Positions 28,047 to 36,200 of a stretch of DNA of 64,000 bases are shown here, piece by piece. The DNA comes from Streptacidiphilus fuscans. GTDB taxonomy: Bacteria; Actinomycetota; Actinomycetes; Streptomycetales; Streptomycetaceae. A program made the position numbers and the translations under genes. The notes under the pieces were generated by a model, which saw nothing but the letters and a program-made list of their open reading frames with translations, was not told the origin of the DNA and searched no databases. The DNA is taken from positions 251,031 to 315,030 of the forward strand of contig NZ_JADPRT010000009.1 of assembly GCF_015690355.1 (NCBI RefSeq), given 5' to 3'. Every line of letters starts with the position of its first letter. Position 1 is the first letter of the stretch.

Positions 28047-28604
28047 TCAGACCGCCGCCTCCCGCTCCTCGCCCGCGTAGAGCGCCGTCAGCCGCGGCAG
28101 GCGGCGGCGCATCTCGCCGAGGTCGTCGAAGTCGAAGTTCCACGCCTGGTCCAGCTCCGGAAAGCGCACGCTGAACGAACCGGGCGGCAACTCCTCACCG
28201 GTCGCGGCGAGATGAGCCCGCCAGGCGATGCCGAGCGCCTCCTCGCCGTCCAGCTCCTCCCGGTGGCGCGCAGCGGCCTGGACCGCCGGGAGCTGAGCGA
28301 GAGTGTCCGGCGCCGCAACCGCACGCTCGAACACCTCCCGCCCCTGCAGGATCAACCACCCCCGGAAGTAGTCGAACCCGTCGTCGGAACACCCCCCGTT
28401 GATCAGATACGCCGCCGCCCACAGCGGGCTCCGGTACGACTCGGCCATCAACGACCACAGCTCACGCTGCGCGGCGACTATCTGCCCCACGCCCCGCTCG
28501 GCCAGCAACCGCGTCGCCGCCCCCGCGATCTCGTCCACCCCCGCGCCGGCCACCCGCGCCCGCGCCTCGTCGATGAGCTGCCACCACGCTTCCCGCGACT
28601 CCAT
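28047..28604 (-). CDS. DUF4240 domain protein
   Basis: A 185-residue helical protein. The family signature is MAESYRSPLWAAAYLINGGCSDDGFDYFRGWLILQGREVFE-type sequence at ~53-95, followed by a second helical half ending NFDFDDLGEMRRRLPRLTALY. DUF4240 proteins are soluble and of unknown function, common in actinobacteria. The start at 28604 begins MESREAWWQLID, as family members do. The gene is 65 bases after the APH-like gene, on the same strand. Confidence 0.82.
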   Translation of the reverse strand: MESREAWWQLIDEARARVAGAGVDEIAGAATRLLAERGVGQIVAAQRELWSLMAESYRSPLWAAAYLINGGCSDDGFDYFRGWLILQGREVFERAVAAPDTLAQLPAVQAAARHREELDGEEALGIAWRAHLAATGEELPPGSFSVRFPELDQAWNFDFDDLGEMRRRLPRLTALYAGEEREAAV

Positions 28605-28669
28605 ATCCGGAGCATGGCACGCACCACTGACAATCCCGGGGCCCCGGCCCAGCGGTGAGCGGTCAGCCG

Positions 28670-29632
28670 TCAGCGGTGGGCCGTTGCCGTCAGCCGTCGC
28701 AGCGCGGCGTGGCCGGGAGGGCCCCAGGTGGGCTTGCCGCCGGGGCGGCCGTGGTCACCGGCGTCTCCGATGAGGATGCAGGCGAGGGCCTTCCCCGCCG
28801 CGCAGCCCCGGGCACGGCGCACAGTCGCCGCGTCGAGGGTTCCCGCGACGGGGGTTCCCGGGTCGAGGGTCCCTGCGCCCGAGGTCCGCCCGTATCCGGC
28901 GAGGAAGCGGTCGACGCCGCCGTCCGGCAGCAGCAGCCACGCCGAGGCGAGGTCCCAGGCGGGGTCGCCCGCGCACAGGTCGCCGAAGTCGATCACGCCG
29001 CAGAACGTGCCGTCGGCGGTGAGGACGTTGGCCGGGTGCAGGTCGCCGTGGAGCCACAGCGGCGGACCCGCCCACGCCGGCGCGGCGACCGCGTCGTCCC
29101 AGACGGCGCGGACGGCGGCCGGGTCCGGGATCAAGCCCAGCCCGGCGGCGTGGGAGAGCCCCTCGACGAACCCCTCGTCGTGCTCAGCCAACGGCCCACC
29201 ACGGTCGCGGCCGAGAGGCGCTCCGACGGGAGCCGGCCGGTGAAGAGCCGTCAGGAAACCGGAAAGCGCGTCCGCCGCCTCCGCCGCGCGGGTCGCGGGG
29301 ACCCGGTCGGCGGGCTCGCCCGGCACCCAGGTGGTGACGATCCACGGTCGCGGAAACCGTGCGGACGGCTCACCGAGCCGCTGCGGCACGGGTACCGGCA
29401 GCGGCAGGCGCGGAGCGAGAGCGGGCAGGCACGCGTACTCCTTGCGCAACAACGCGTCCGCGGTCTCCGTCGCCCAGGGCAGTCGCACGGCGAGATCGTC
29501 CCCGAGCCGCCACAGCTGGTTGTCCCACCCACGGGCGCCGAGCCTCACGGGCCGGTCGGCCAGGTCGGGGTGTTGGTCGCGGAGCAGTGCCCCGACCAGC
29601 TCGGCTGTGATCTCGGTCTCGCTCACCGTCAT
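28670..29632 (-). CDS. Aminoglycoside phosphotransferase-family kinase
   Basis: A 320-residue APH/choline-kinase-fold protein: GWDNQLWRLGDDLAVRLPW (nucleotide-binding strands), IVTTWVPGEP hinge, WLHGDLHPANVLTADG catalytic loop (Asp and Asn), and VIDFGDLCAGDPAWDLASAW (metal Asp). An odd TLDPGTPVAGTLD near-repeat of GTLD lies before the last helix. The substrate is not predictable; most chromosomal members of this kind do not confer antibiotic resistance. ATG 29632 fits the family N-terminus. It precedes the DUF4240 gene in the same direction. Confidence 0.85.
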   Translation of the reverse strand: MTVSETEITAELVGALLRDQHPDLADRPVRLGARGWDNQLWRLGDDLAVRLPWATETADALLRKEYACLPALAPRLPLPVPVPQRLGEPSARFPRPWIVTTWVPGEPADRVPATRAAEAADALSGFLTALHRPAPVGAPLGRDRGGPLAEHDEGFVEGLSHAAGLGLIPDPAAVRAVWDDAVAAPAWAGPPLWLHGDLHPANVLTADGTFCGVIDFGDLCAGDPAWDLASAWLLLPDGGVDRFLAGYGRTSGAGTLDPGTPVAGTLDAATVRRARGCAAGKALACILIGDAGDHGRPGGKPTWGPPGHAALRRLTATAHR

Positions 29633-29687
29633 GCGCGACCACGATAGTTGGCGGTGGCGGCCGTCCGGCCCCCGGGCAGGAAACGCC

Positions 29688-29722
29688 TGAGGCCCCTCCC
29701 GGGCGAATCGGGAGGGGCCTCA
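29688..29722 (-). terminator. Terminator of tRNA-Arg copy 1
   Basis: TGAGGCCCCTCCC pairs with GGGAGGGGCCTCA (13 bp, perfect) around a 9-base loop, just beyond the 3' end of the tRNA gene. Confidence 0.8.
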
Positions 29723-29728
29723 GGGCTG

Positions 29729-29890
29729 GTGCGCTCGGCAGGATTCGAACCTGCAACCTTTTGATCCGTAGTCAAATGCTCTATCCGTTGAGCTACGAGC
29801 GCGTGTTCTGTTGTTCCGCTCGGCTGCCCGGGGCTTTCTCGCGTCCGTCCCTTGCGGCCTTACGGAGAGAACTTTACACGACCGCCCAGC
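29729..29890. repeat. Left direct repeat containing tRNA-Arg and its leader
   Basis: The tRNA plus ~85 bases of upstream leader (GTTCTGTTGTTC..., GGGCTTTCTC, TACACGACCGCC) match 32437-32598 at roughly 80-100%. Homology stops close to the stop codon of the DUF4157-glycosyltransferase gene. Confidence 0.75.
29731..29802 (-). tRNA. tRNA-Arg(ACG), copy 1
   Basis: A 72-base cloverleaf. The acceptor GCGCTCG pairs with CGAGCGC, the D stem GCTC/GAGC, the anticodon stem TTTGA/TCAAA with loop CTACGGA (anticodon ACG), and the T arm GCAGG-TTCGAAT-CCTGC. CCA is not encoded. It is identical to the copy at 32439-32510. Confidence 0.97.
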
Positions 29891-29891
29891 C

Positions 29892-32144
29892 CTACCGCGT
29901 CGACCGCCGTTCGAGCGAGGACGGTGCGGTAGGCGCTCCGCTCAGGTCCAGGACGCCCGCCAGCTCCGACAGCCGGGCGAGTTGCTCCGCCTCGCTCCAG
30001 AGGCCGGTGGTCGGCTCCGGGGTCGAGCCGTCCCAGAAGTCGTGGGCCTGCCAGTCGCCGCGGCTCCTCAGCTTCTCCACGCGGCCGCCCGGGGCCTGTT
30101 GGGTGACCGCACCGTGGTGGGGGTGGTCCTCGGGGTTCTCGCCGGACTGCAGCGGCGCGGCCGTGTCCATGGTCGCGGTCACCAGCGCCTGGGCGGCATG
30201 CCGCCAGGTGAAGCTCTTCAGGACCTCGTAGAGCCGATCGGCGTCGCCGCGCGCGGCCGGCAGCCTGCGGTGCAGCGTCGCGATCGCCGCGGCCCACGCC
30301 TGCGCCCGCTGGTCGCTGCCGCCGTCGGCCTCGTTGCCGCTCGCGGAGTCGATGTTGAACGGCGCGTCGACGGTCATGCCGTCGCTGTAGTCGGTCACCT
30401 GCTTCAGGAACTGCGCCGCGCCGCTCTCCCCGTTGACCAGGACGGGGATGCTGCGGCCCGCCGCCTCGGTGGCGACCAGGCCGAAGCCTTCGTGCAGCGA
30501 CGGCATGATCAGCGCGTGGGTGCGCTCCCGGTCCTGCTCCAGGTCCGCCGGGTTCTTGCTGAAGGGGAGCATGGTGACGCCGCCCTCGCCATGCGCGGCG
30601 ATGATGCCCATCCACTTGGCGTGCTCGGCCGCGTTCTTCTCCGGGTCCGGTCCGCCGCGGATTGTCAGGCGGACGTCGAGGCCGTGGCCGCCCTTGGCCC
30701 GCGGCCGGCGCAGGATGCCGACGGCCTGGACCGCCGCCTCGACGCCCTTGATCTCGTCCGTCGCGCGTCCGGGGAGCAGCAGCTTCAGCTTCCTCGGGAG
30801 GTGCAGCAGGTACTTGGTCTTGTTGAGCATCGACGGCTCGACCGGCGTCCCGATCTCGGTCCCCGGCACGAAACCGTGCAGTGCGGGAACCCGCAGGATC
30901 TGCTCCGAGAGCCGCTCGGCCTCCTTGGCCAGCAGCGGGCCCACGCCCGCCACGAGGTCGGCCTTGTGCATCAACCTGCGTTCCGTGGTGGCCTTCTTGG
31001 CCCCCTTCTCCGGCTGACGCTTGATCTTGTCCAGCCGCGCCGGGCTGGTGTGCAGGAAGTGCACCACCCGGGCGCCCGGGTACCAGCTCTCGCGGATCTT
31101 CTGCGCGGCGGGACCGGAGAAACGGGAGTGGCCGACGATGATGTCGAACGCGTCCCGCGCGGCGGGCAGGCCGTGGTCGGCCGGAGTGCCCTTCGCCAGG
31201 ACGTCGAGCCGGTCACGCCCCTCCTCCACGCCGGGGACGGAGGCGTTGACGATCCTCGCGCCGCCGTGCTGGCGGGTCATCTTCCCGTGGTCGTAGTCCT
31301 CGTGGTTGTCGACCGTGAGCAGGGTGACGTCGTGGTCGTGGTTGAGCCCCTTGACCAGCTCCATGTTGAAGACCGGAACGCCGCCGAGACCCAGCCCGCT
31401 CTCGTCGCAGACCACCAGCACCTTGCGACGGGGGCCTGCGGCCGCGTCCTCCGCGTCGTCGCCGTTCCGCCGCACGCGCTGGACGGTGGCCGTCCCCGCC
31501 GCGCTGCGTTGGGCGGTACTGCGCTGCACCGCGCCGTCGGAGGCGGATGCGGCCGCAGGCGTGGACACGGGAGCGGGCGCGGTCGCATCCGCCAGACGCT
31601 CGTTGGCGCTCGCCGCCCGTTCGAAGGGGTCCCCGGGGTCCGAGACGCGGACGCCGTCGCCGCGGTCGGCACCCGCGACGGGCCCCTTGCGCTGCTGCGA
31701 GACGTGGGTCAACTCGTGGAACAGCGTGCGGTTATCGACCGTGCTGGTACCGGAGACGATGGCGTTGCCCACGGTGTACGCGCGCGCCCCCACGCTCTCG
31801 GCGGACCGCTGGGCCACCACGTCGGTGTGCAGCCGCACGTCGGAGAAGTCCTCCTGGAACACCGACTCGGCCTTCTGGCGAAGCACCGGATCCAGGGGCG
31901 CCCCGCTCCTGGACGTCACGTCTCGGATCGCCGCCCCGGCGTCCGGCTCGGGCGCCACCTCCTGCACGGCGTCCGGCTCGGCGAGACGCCCGGAGCGCTG
32001 AAGCATCTGGACCACGGCGGCGTTCCCGGCCGCGCCCTGCAACGAGCCCACCCAGGTCGACGGTGCGGGCGACGACGGCTGCGGCGCTCGTCCCTGCTGG
32101 GCTGCGCGCTGCCTGTTGGCGCGACTCTCCTCGTACGTGCTCAT
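29892..32144 (-). CDS. eCIS-core (DUF4157) domain fused to a GT4-like glycosyltransferase, putative injected effector
   Basis: A 750-residue two-part protein. Residues ~35-50 hold LQGAAGNAAVVQMLQRS, a motif often preceding DUF4157. The DUF4157/eCIS-core domain (~80-155) has APLDPVLRQKAESVFQEDFSDVRLHTD, ARAYTVGNAIV and LFHELTHVSQQ with the HELTH zinc-protease-like motif at 143-147. A Gln-Arg-rich linker (AVQRS, TVQRVRR) follows. From ~241 a GT-B glycosyltransferase begins (RKVLVVCDESGLGLGGV), with LHEGFGLVATEA as the donor-site EX7E motif. About 100 unassigned residues end the protein. ATG 32144 follows AAGGA. DUF4157 proteins are linked to contractile injection systems, where this domain marks effectors. 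It stands alone between two tRNA-Arg genes; no injection-system structural genes are in the window. Confidence 0.85.
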   Translation of the reverse strand: MSTYEESRANRQRAAQQGRAPQPSSPAPSTWVGSLQGAAGNAAVVQMLQRSGRLAEPDAVQEVAPEPDAGAAIRDVTSRSGAPLDPVLRQKAESVFQEDFSDVRLHTDVVAQRSAESVGARAYTVGNAIVSGTSTVDNRTLFHELTHVSQQRKGPVAGADRGDGVRVSDPGDPFERAASANERLADATAPAPVSTPAAASASDGAVQRSTAQRSAAGTATVQRVRRNGDDAEDAAAGPRRKVLVVCDESGLGLGGVPVFNMELVKGLNHDHDVTLLTVDNHEDYDHGKMTRQHGGARIVNASVPGVEEGRDRLDVLAKGTPADHGLPAARDAFDIIVGHSRFSGPAAQKIRESWYPGARVVHFLHTSPARLDKIKRQPEKGAKKATTERRLMHKADLVAGVGPLLAKEAERLSEQILRVPALHGFVPGTEIGTPVEPSMLNKTKYLLHLPRKLKLLLPGRATDEIKGVEAAVQAVGILRRPRAKGGHGLDVRLTIRGGPDPEKNAAEHAKWMGIIAAHGEGGVTMLPFSKNPADLEQDRERTHALIMPSLHEGFGLVATEAAGRSIPVLVNGESGAAQFLKQVTDYSDGMTVDAPFNIDSASGNEADGGSDQRAQAWAAAIATLHRRLPAARGDADRLYEVLKSFTWRHAAQALVTATMDTAAPLQSGENPEDHPHHGAVTQQAPGGRVEKLRSRGDWQAHDFWDGSTPEPTTGLWSEAEQLARLSELAGVLDLSGAPTAPSSLERRSTR

Positions 32145-32398
32145 CGTGATCCTTGTGATCCCTTGGTCCGAGGCGCTGTACCGACAGGGGCTCTCTTCAC
32201 CGTAGTTGCGCCTTCGGGGCCGCACAAGGACGGGCAGCACCGCGCTCGGGCACGCCGGAAGGACGGAACGGGCACATAGTTGATGCCCGATCAGGTACGG
32301 GGGCCGACCGGGCAGGAACACCCGTCTGCGGCCCCGCAGGTGAGACGCACGACACACCCCACGGCCGGGGATCCCGCCCGAGAACACCGAGGAAACGC

Positions 32399-32430
32399 AG
32401 AAGGCCCGCACTCTTCAGTGCGGGCCTTCT
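32399..32430 (-). terminator. Terminator of tRNA-Arg copy 2
   Basis: AGAAGGCCCGCACT pairs perfectly with AGTGCGGGCCTTCT around CTTC. The 14-bp stem sits 8 bases beyond the tRNA 3' end. Its sequence differs completely from the terminator of copy 1. Confidence 0.85.
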
Positions 32431-32436
32431 GATCTT

Positions 32437-32598
32437 GTGCGCTCGGCAGGATTCGAACCTGCAACCTTTTGATCCGTAGTCAAATGCTCTATCCGTTGAG
32501 CTACGAGCGCATGTTCTGTTGTTCTGCTCGGTCCCTCAGGGCTTTCTCTCGTCCGCCCCTCGCGGCCTCACGGGAAGAACATTACACGACCGCCAGCC
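32437..32598. repeat. Right direct repeat containing tRNA-Arg and its leader
   Basis: Partner of the repeat at 29729-29890, offset 2708 bases, same orientation. The tRNA part is identical and the leader ~80% so. The interval between the repeats holds exactly one gene. Confidence 0.75.
32439..32510 (-). tRNA. tRNA-Arg(ACG), copy 2
   Basis: All 72 bases are identical to the copy at 29731-29802, including the anticodon ACG. It has its own promoter region (TAATGT as likely -10 near 32586-32591) and its own terminator, so both copies look functional. Confidence 0.97.
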
Positions 32599-32653
32599 CG
32601 AGACGAAATCGAGTTTTCGCTCCCCCGTCACCCGCCCCCACCTGCGGCTTACA

Positions 32654-32673
32654 CCTGGCGATCGATCGCCAGG
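32654..32673. repeat. Perfect 20-bp palindrome
   Basis: CCTGGCGATCGATCGCCAGG reads the same on both strands. It lies in the otherwise empty ~290-base stretch between tRNA-Arg copy 2 and tRNA-Ser(GCT). No gene starts nearby, so an operator role is not obvious. Confidence 0.7.
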
Positions 32674-32842
32674 CCCGGCCCCGCCACCGAGGGAGGCCGT
32701 CAAGGCGCGCCCGTCGGCGCGGAGGTTGTCGGCGAGTGACGCGGCGCACCACGCCCGGACCCGGTTCGCATTCAGGGGAGGTATGGGAGAGGAAATGGGA
32801 GGACTCGGAGGAGGAACCCGGCGGAGAAGCGCCGCGGAAAGC

Positions 32843-32879
32843 AGCAGGGCCCCGACCTCGGTGAGGTCGGGGCCCTGCT
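32843..32879 (-). terminator. Terminator of tRNA-Ser(GCT)
   Basis: AGCAGGGCCCCGACCTC pairs perfectly with GAGGTCGGGGCCCTGCT (17 bp) with a 3-base loop, 7 bases beyond the tRNA 3' end. Confidence 0.85.
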
Positions 32880-32886
32880 CAGGGAG

Positions 32887-32977
32887 CGGAGGCTGAGGGA
32901 TTTGAACCCTCGATGGGCTTTAAGGCCCAAACCGCATTAGCAGTGCGGCGCCATAGACCGGACTAGGCGAAGCCTCC
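32887..32977 (-). tRNA. tRNA-Ser(GCT)
   Basis: A 91-base class II tRNA. Acceptor GGAGGC/GCCTCC, anticodon loop CTGCTAA (anticodon GCT), long variable arm GGGCCTTAAAGCCC and T loop TTCAAAT. CCA is not encoded. Confidence 0.95.
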
Positions 32978-33208
32978 TCAGGCAGTCGTGTCCGCCGACT
33001 GGCGATCACGTCCGTCTGCATGGATGATGCCACAACCCGGGGGGTCGCGGCTAACCCTCGACAACGTTACTAGGCGGGTCGCCGCGATCGCAAAAACAAT
33101 GCGATAGTGCTAGCTGGCCGAATCCCGGCGTCGGACCCGTCCGGTGCCCGCTCGTCCGGGAACCAGCCAGCAAGGCAGCACGGATGCGAGCTAGGAGGAC
33201 CTCCCGTC

Positions 33209-36200
33209 GTGAGCAGCAGGCCGACCCGAGGCACTGCTCGCCTCGCCGCGATACTCGACGCCCTCCCCGACGCCTTGTTGCTGGTGAACAGCAACGGCAC
33301 CGTCGTCGACGCCAACGACGCAGCGGTGCAGAGCATGCAGGCCCCCGGGACGTCGCTGGTCGGCCGGGGCGTGCTGGACCTACTCCCGGACTTCGACCCC
33401 AGTCGGATCCCCGGCTCGATGCGCCCGCGAGGCAAGAGCCGCGACGGGTCGGACGTGGACGACGACGCACCCGTGCGGATGACCGCGCGGCGCACGGACG
33501 GGTCGGCGTTCCCGGTCGAGGTGCAGGCGGCCGAGTTCGAGGACGACGGACGGACCTACGCGTCCGGCGGCGGCACCGGCGGCGGCCTCGGGAGCAGCAG
33601 CCTCGGCGGAGGCGGCGGCTACTACGGCGCGACCGTGACCATCGCCTCGCCGAGCGAACGCGAACTGCTGCTGATCGTGGTGCGCGACCTCCAGCCCCGG
33701 CTCGAGGTCGAGGCGGAGCTGCGCCGTCAGCACAAGCAGACCGAGATGATCCTGCGCGCCGCGGCCGAGGGCGTCGTCGGCGTCGACACCGACGGCCGGG
33801 TGGTGCTGGTCAACCCCGCCGCCGCGCACATCCTCGGCCACCGGGCCGGTGAGCTGGGCGGCCAGGAGCTGCTGCCGCTGGTGATGCACTCGCGCGCGGA
33901 CGGCTCGCCGCTGCCGCCCGAGGAGTCGCCGCTGTCGGACACGCTGAACTCGGGCCGTCGGCACCGGGTCCGCGAGGCGACGCTGTGGCGCAAGGACGGC
34001 AAGCCGGTCACGGTCGAGCTGTCCACCGCCCCGGTGCGGGACGGGGAGCAGTTCGTCGGCGCGGTGATGACGTTCACCGACCGGACCGCGTACCTGGCGC
34101 TCGAAGCCCGCCACGAGCACCTGACCGCCGTGATGGAGCAGGAGCTGCGCAGCCCGCTGGACCGGCTCAACGAGACGCTGGAGCAGCTGGCCCGCGACCC
34201 CGCCGGCCAGCTGTGGCCGGAGGCGAACTGGGTGCTGCGCCGCCTCGCCGACGAGTGCCGTCGCACCTCGCAGATGCTGGACGGGGTGCTGGAGTACCAG
34301 CGCTTCGACGCCGCGCTGGACGCGGGCCGGGAGCAGCTGCAGCGGGAGCCGGTCGCGCTGGAGAAGGTGCTCACCGAGGCGATCTCCGAGGCCACGACGC
34401 TGCTGGGCGAGGGCCGGGTCGAGTTCTCGGTGCACCCCTCGCCGGTCGAGGTCGAGGTGGACGAGAAGCGCCTCGCGTCCGCGATCGCCCACCTGATCGC
34501 GGACGTGGCCCTGCCGCCGGACTCGGCGTCGGCGGGCGGGGAGGACGGCAACGGCGGCTCCGGCCACCGTGGCAGCGCCGGCCGGAACGGCGGCGGACGC
34601 GGCGCGGGTGGGCGTGGCAGCAACGGCCGCGGCGGCGACCTGTTCGGCATGGCGGTCGGCATGGCGTCCGGGCTCTCCGGGCGACGTCACCGGGGCAACG
34701 GGCCCGAGACGGCCGTGGTGATAGCGGCGGCGCAGCGCGGCGAGGTGGCCCGGATCGAGATCCGCGGCCCTGGCATCGGCGGCGCGGCGGCCCACCTGCC
34801 CATCGCACGCGGCGTGGTGGAGCACCACGGCGGTGTGCTGCAGTCGTACGAACTCCCCGGGCGCGAGGGGCTGACCTACGTGGTCGAGCTCCCGCTGGAC
34901 CCGGACAACGTGGCCGTGACCCGCCCGCTGCCCGCGCCCGGCGAGAACGCGACGGCGATCCTGCCGGACCTGCCGCCGGAGCTCGCCGCCATCGGCGAGG
35001 GCCACGCGAGCCACGAGGGCCAGCAGGGCCGCGAAGCCCGCGAACACGGCACCGGCGAGGGCGCTGAAGGTCGCGAGGGCCGGACGGGCCGCGCCGCGGC
35101 CAGGGCCGGGAAGTCCGCCGACGCCGCGCAGGCCGCTCAGGCTGCGCGCGCCGCGAACGCCGGCGGCCGCGCCGAGTCGGCGGGCACGACGGCGTCGGAC
35201 GCCGCCTCGGACGGAGCCGGGCTGCCCGCGCTGCCCCCTGGACCGTCGTCCCACGACAACGGCCCCGCGTCGGAGCGGGCGGACCTCGCGGACGGAGCCG
35301 CAGGCGGACCTGCGGAGGTCCCGACCACGGCCACGCCCTCCCAGGGCACCGACCGGTCGCGCCGACGCAACCGCCTGCCCGCGCCCGAGGTGGTCCGCCC
35401 GCCGCGTTCCGCCGCTCAGGCGCAGGCCGAAGCCGAGGCAGAGGCGGAGCTCGCGGCGGCCGCTGCGGCCGAAGCACGCGGCGAGGCACGGGCGCAAGGC
35501 TCCGGCGACGGCTCCGGGTCCGGCTCCGGCTCCGGCGACTTCCCAGGGCTGATCGGCGGTCCCGTCTACCCGGGCCTGGAGCACGCGCTGCCGCCCGCCG
35601 GGAGCATGGTCCAGCCCGAACCGCGCCGCCCGGCCAACAACGGCAACGGCCGCCGTCGGCGTCTGGCCCTCGGCCCGGCGACCGGTGACGCGACGCCCGC
35701 CTCCGCCTCACCCGCGCTGGAGCCGGTGCAGCAGATGGGCCTGCCGGACATGTCGCCGGACAGCGACCTCCCGCACGCCGCCGACCCCGCACTGCCGGAG
35801 CCGTTCGGCGGGCGCTTCGGCCAGCAGCCGCAACAGCAACAGCAGCCGGAGCACCAGGGCAACGGCGTCAACTCCATGAACGGCCAGAACGGGGCGAACG
35901 GCCAGGGCCAGGGCGCGAGCCAGCACCCGAACCAGGCCCCGGCGCAGCGCCGTCGCGCGCACGCCGCGCAGCAGGCGCAGCCGCAGGGACAGGGACAGAC
36001 ACAGGCCGACGCGCAGATGTCGGGCGGCCAGCAACGCGGCCCGCTCGCCCTCGGGCCGGGCGTGCCGTCGCAGGCCCGCCAGCGCGGCAACGGCACGCAC
36101 GGCGGCGTCCCGATCCCCCTGCCGCCCGGCGGCGGAGGCACGCTCGGCGGCAACACGGGCGTGATGAGCCTGTCCCAGTCGCCGCTCCAGTCGGTGCAGA

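Noticed and set aside
28670-29632. Aminoglycoside resistance gene
   Set aside because: The kinase fold is clear, but nothing ties it to aminoglycosides; the family is broad and the neighbours are ordinary.
33380-35584. 734-residue antisense frame opposite the hybrid sensor
   Set aside because: It is an artefact of GC-rich codon bias: no domains, no ribosome site, and it is exactly opposite a well-supported coding frame.
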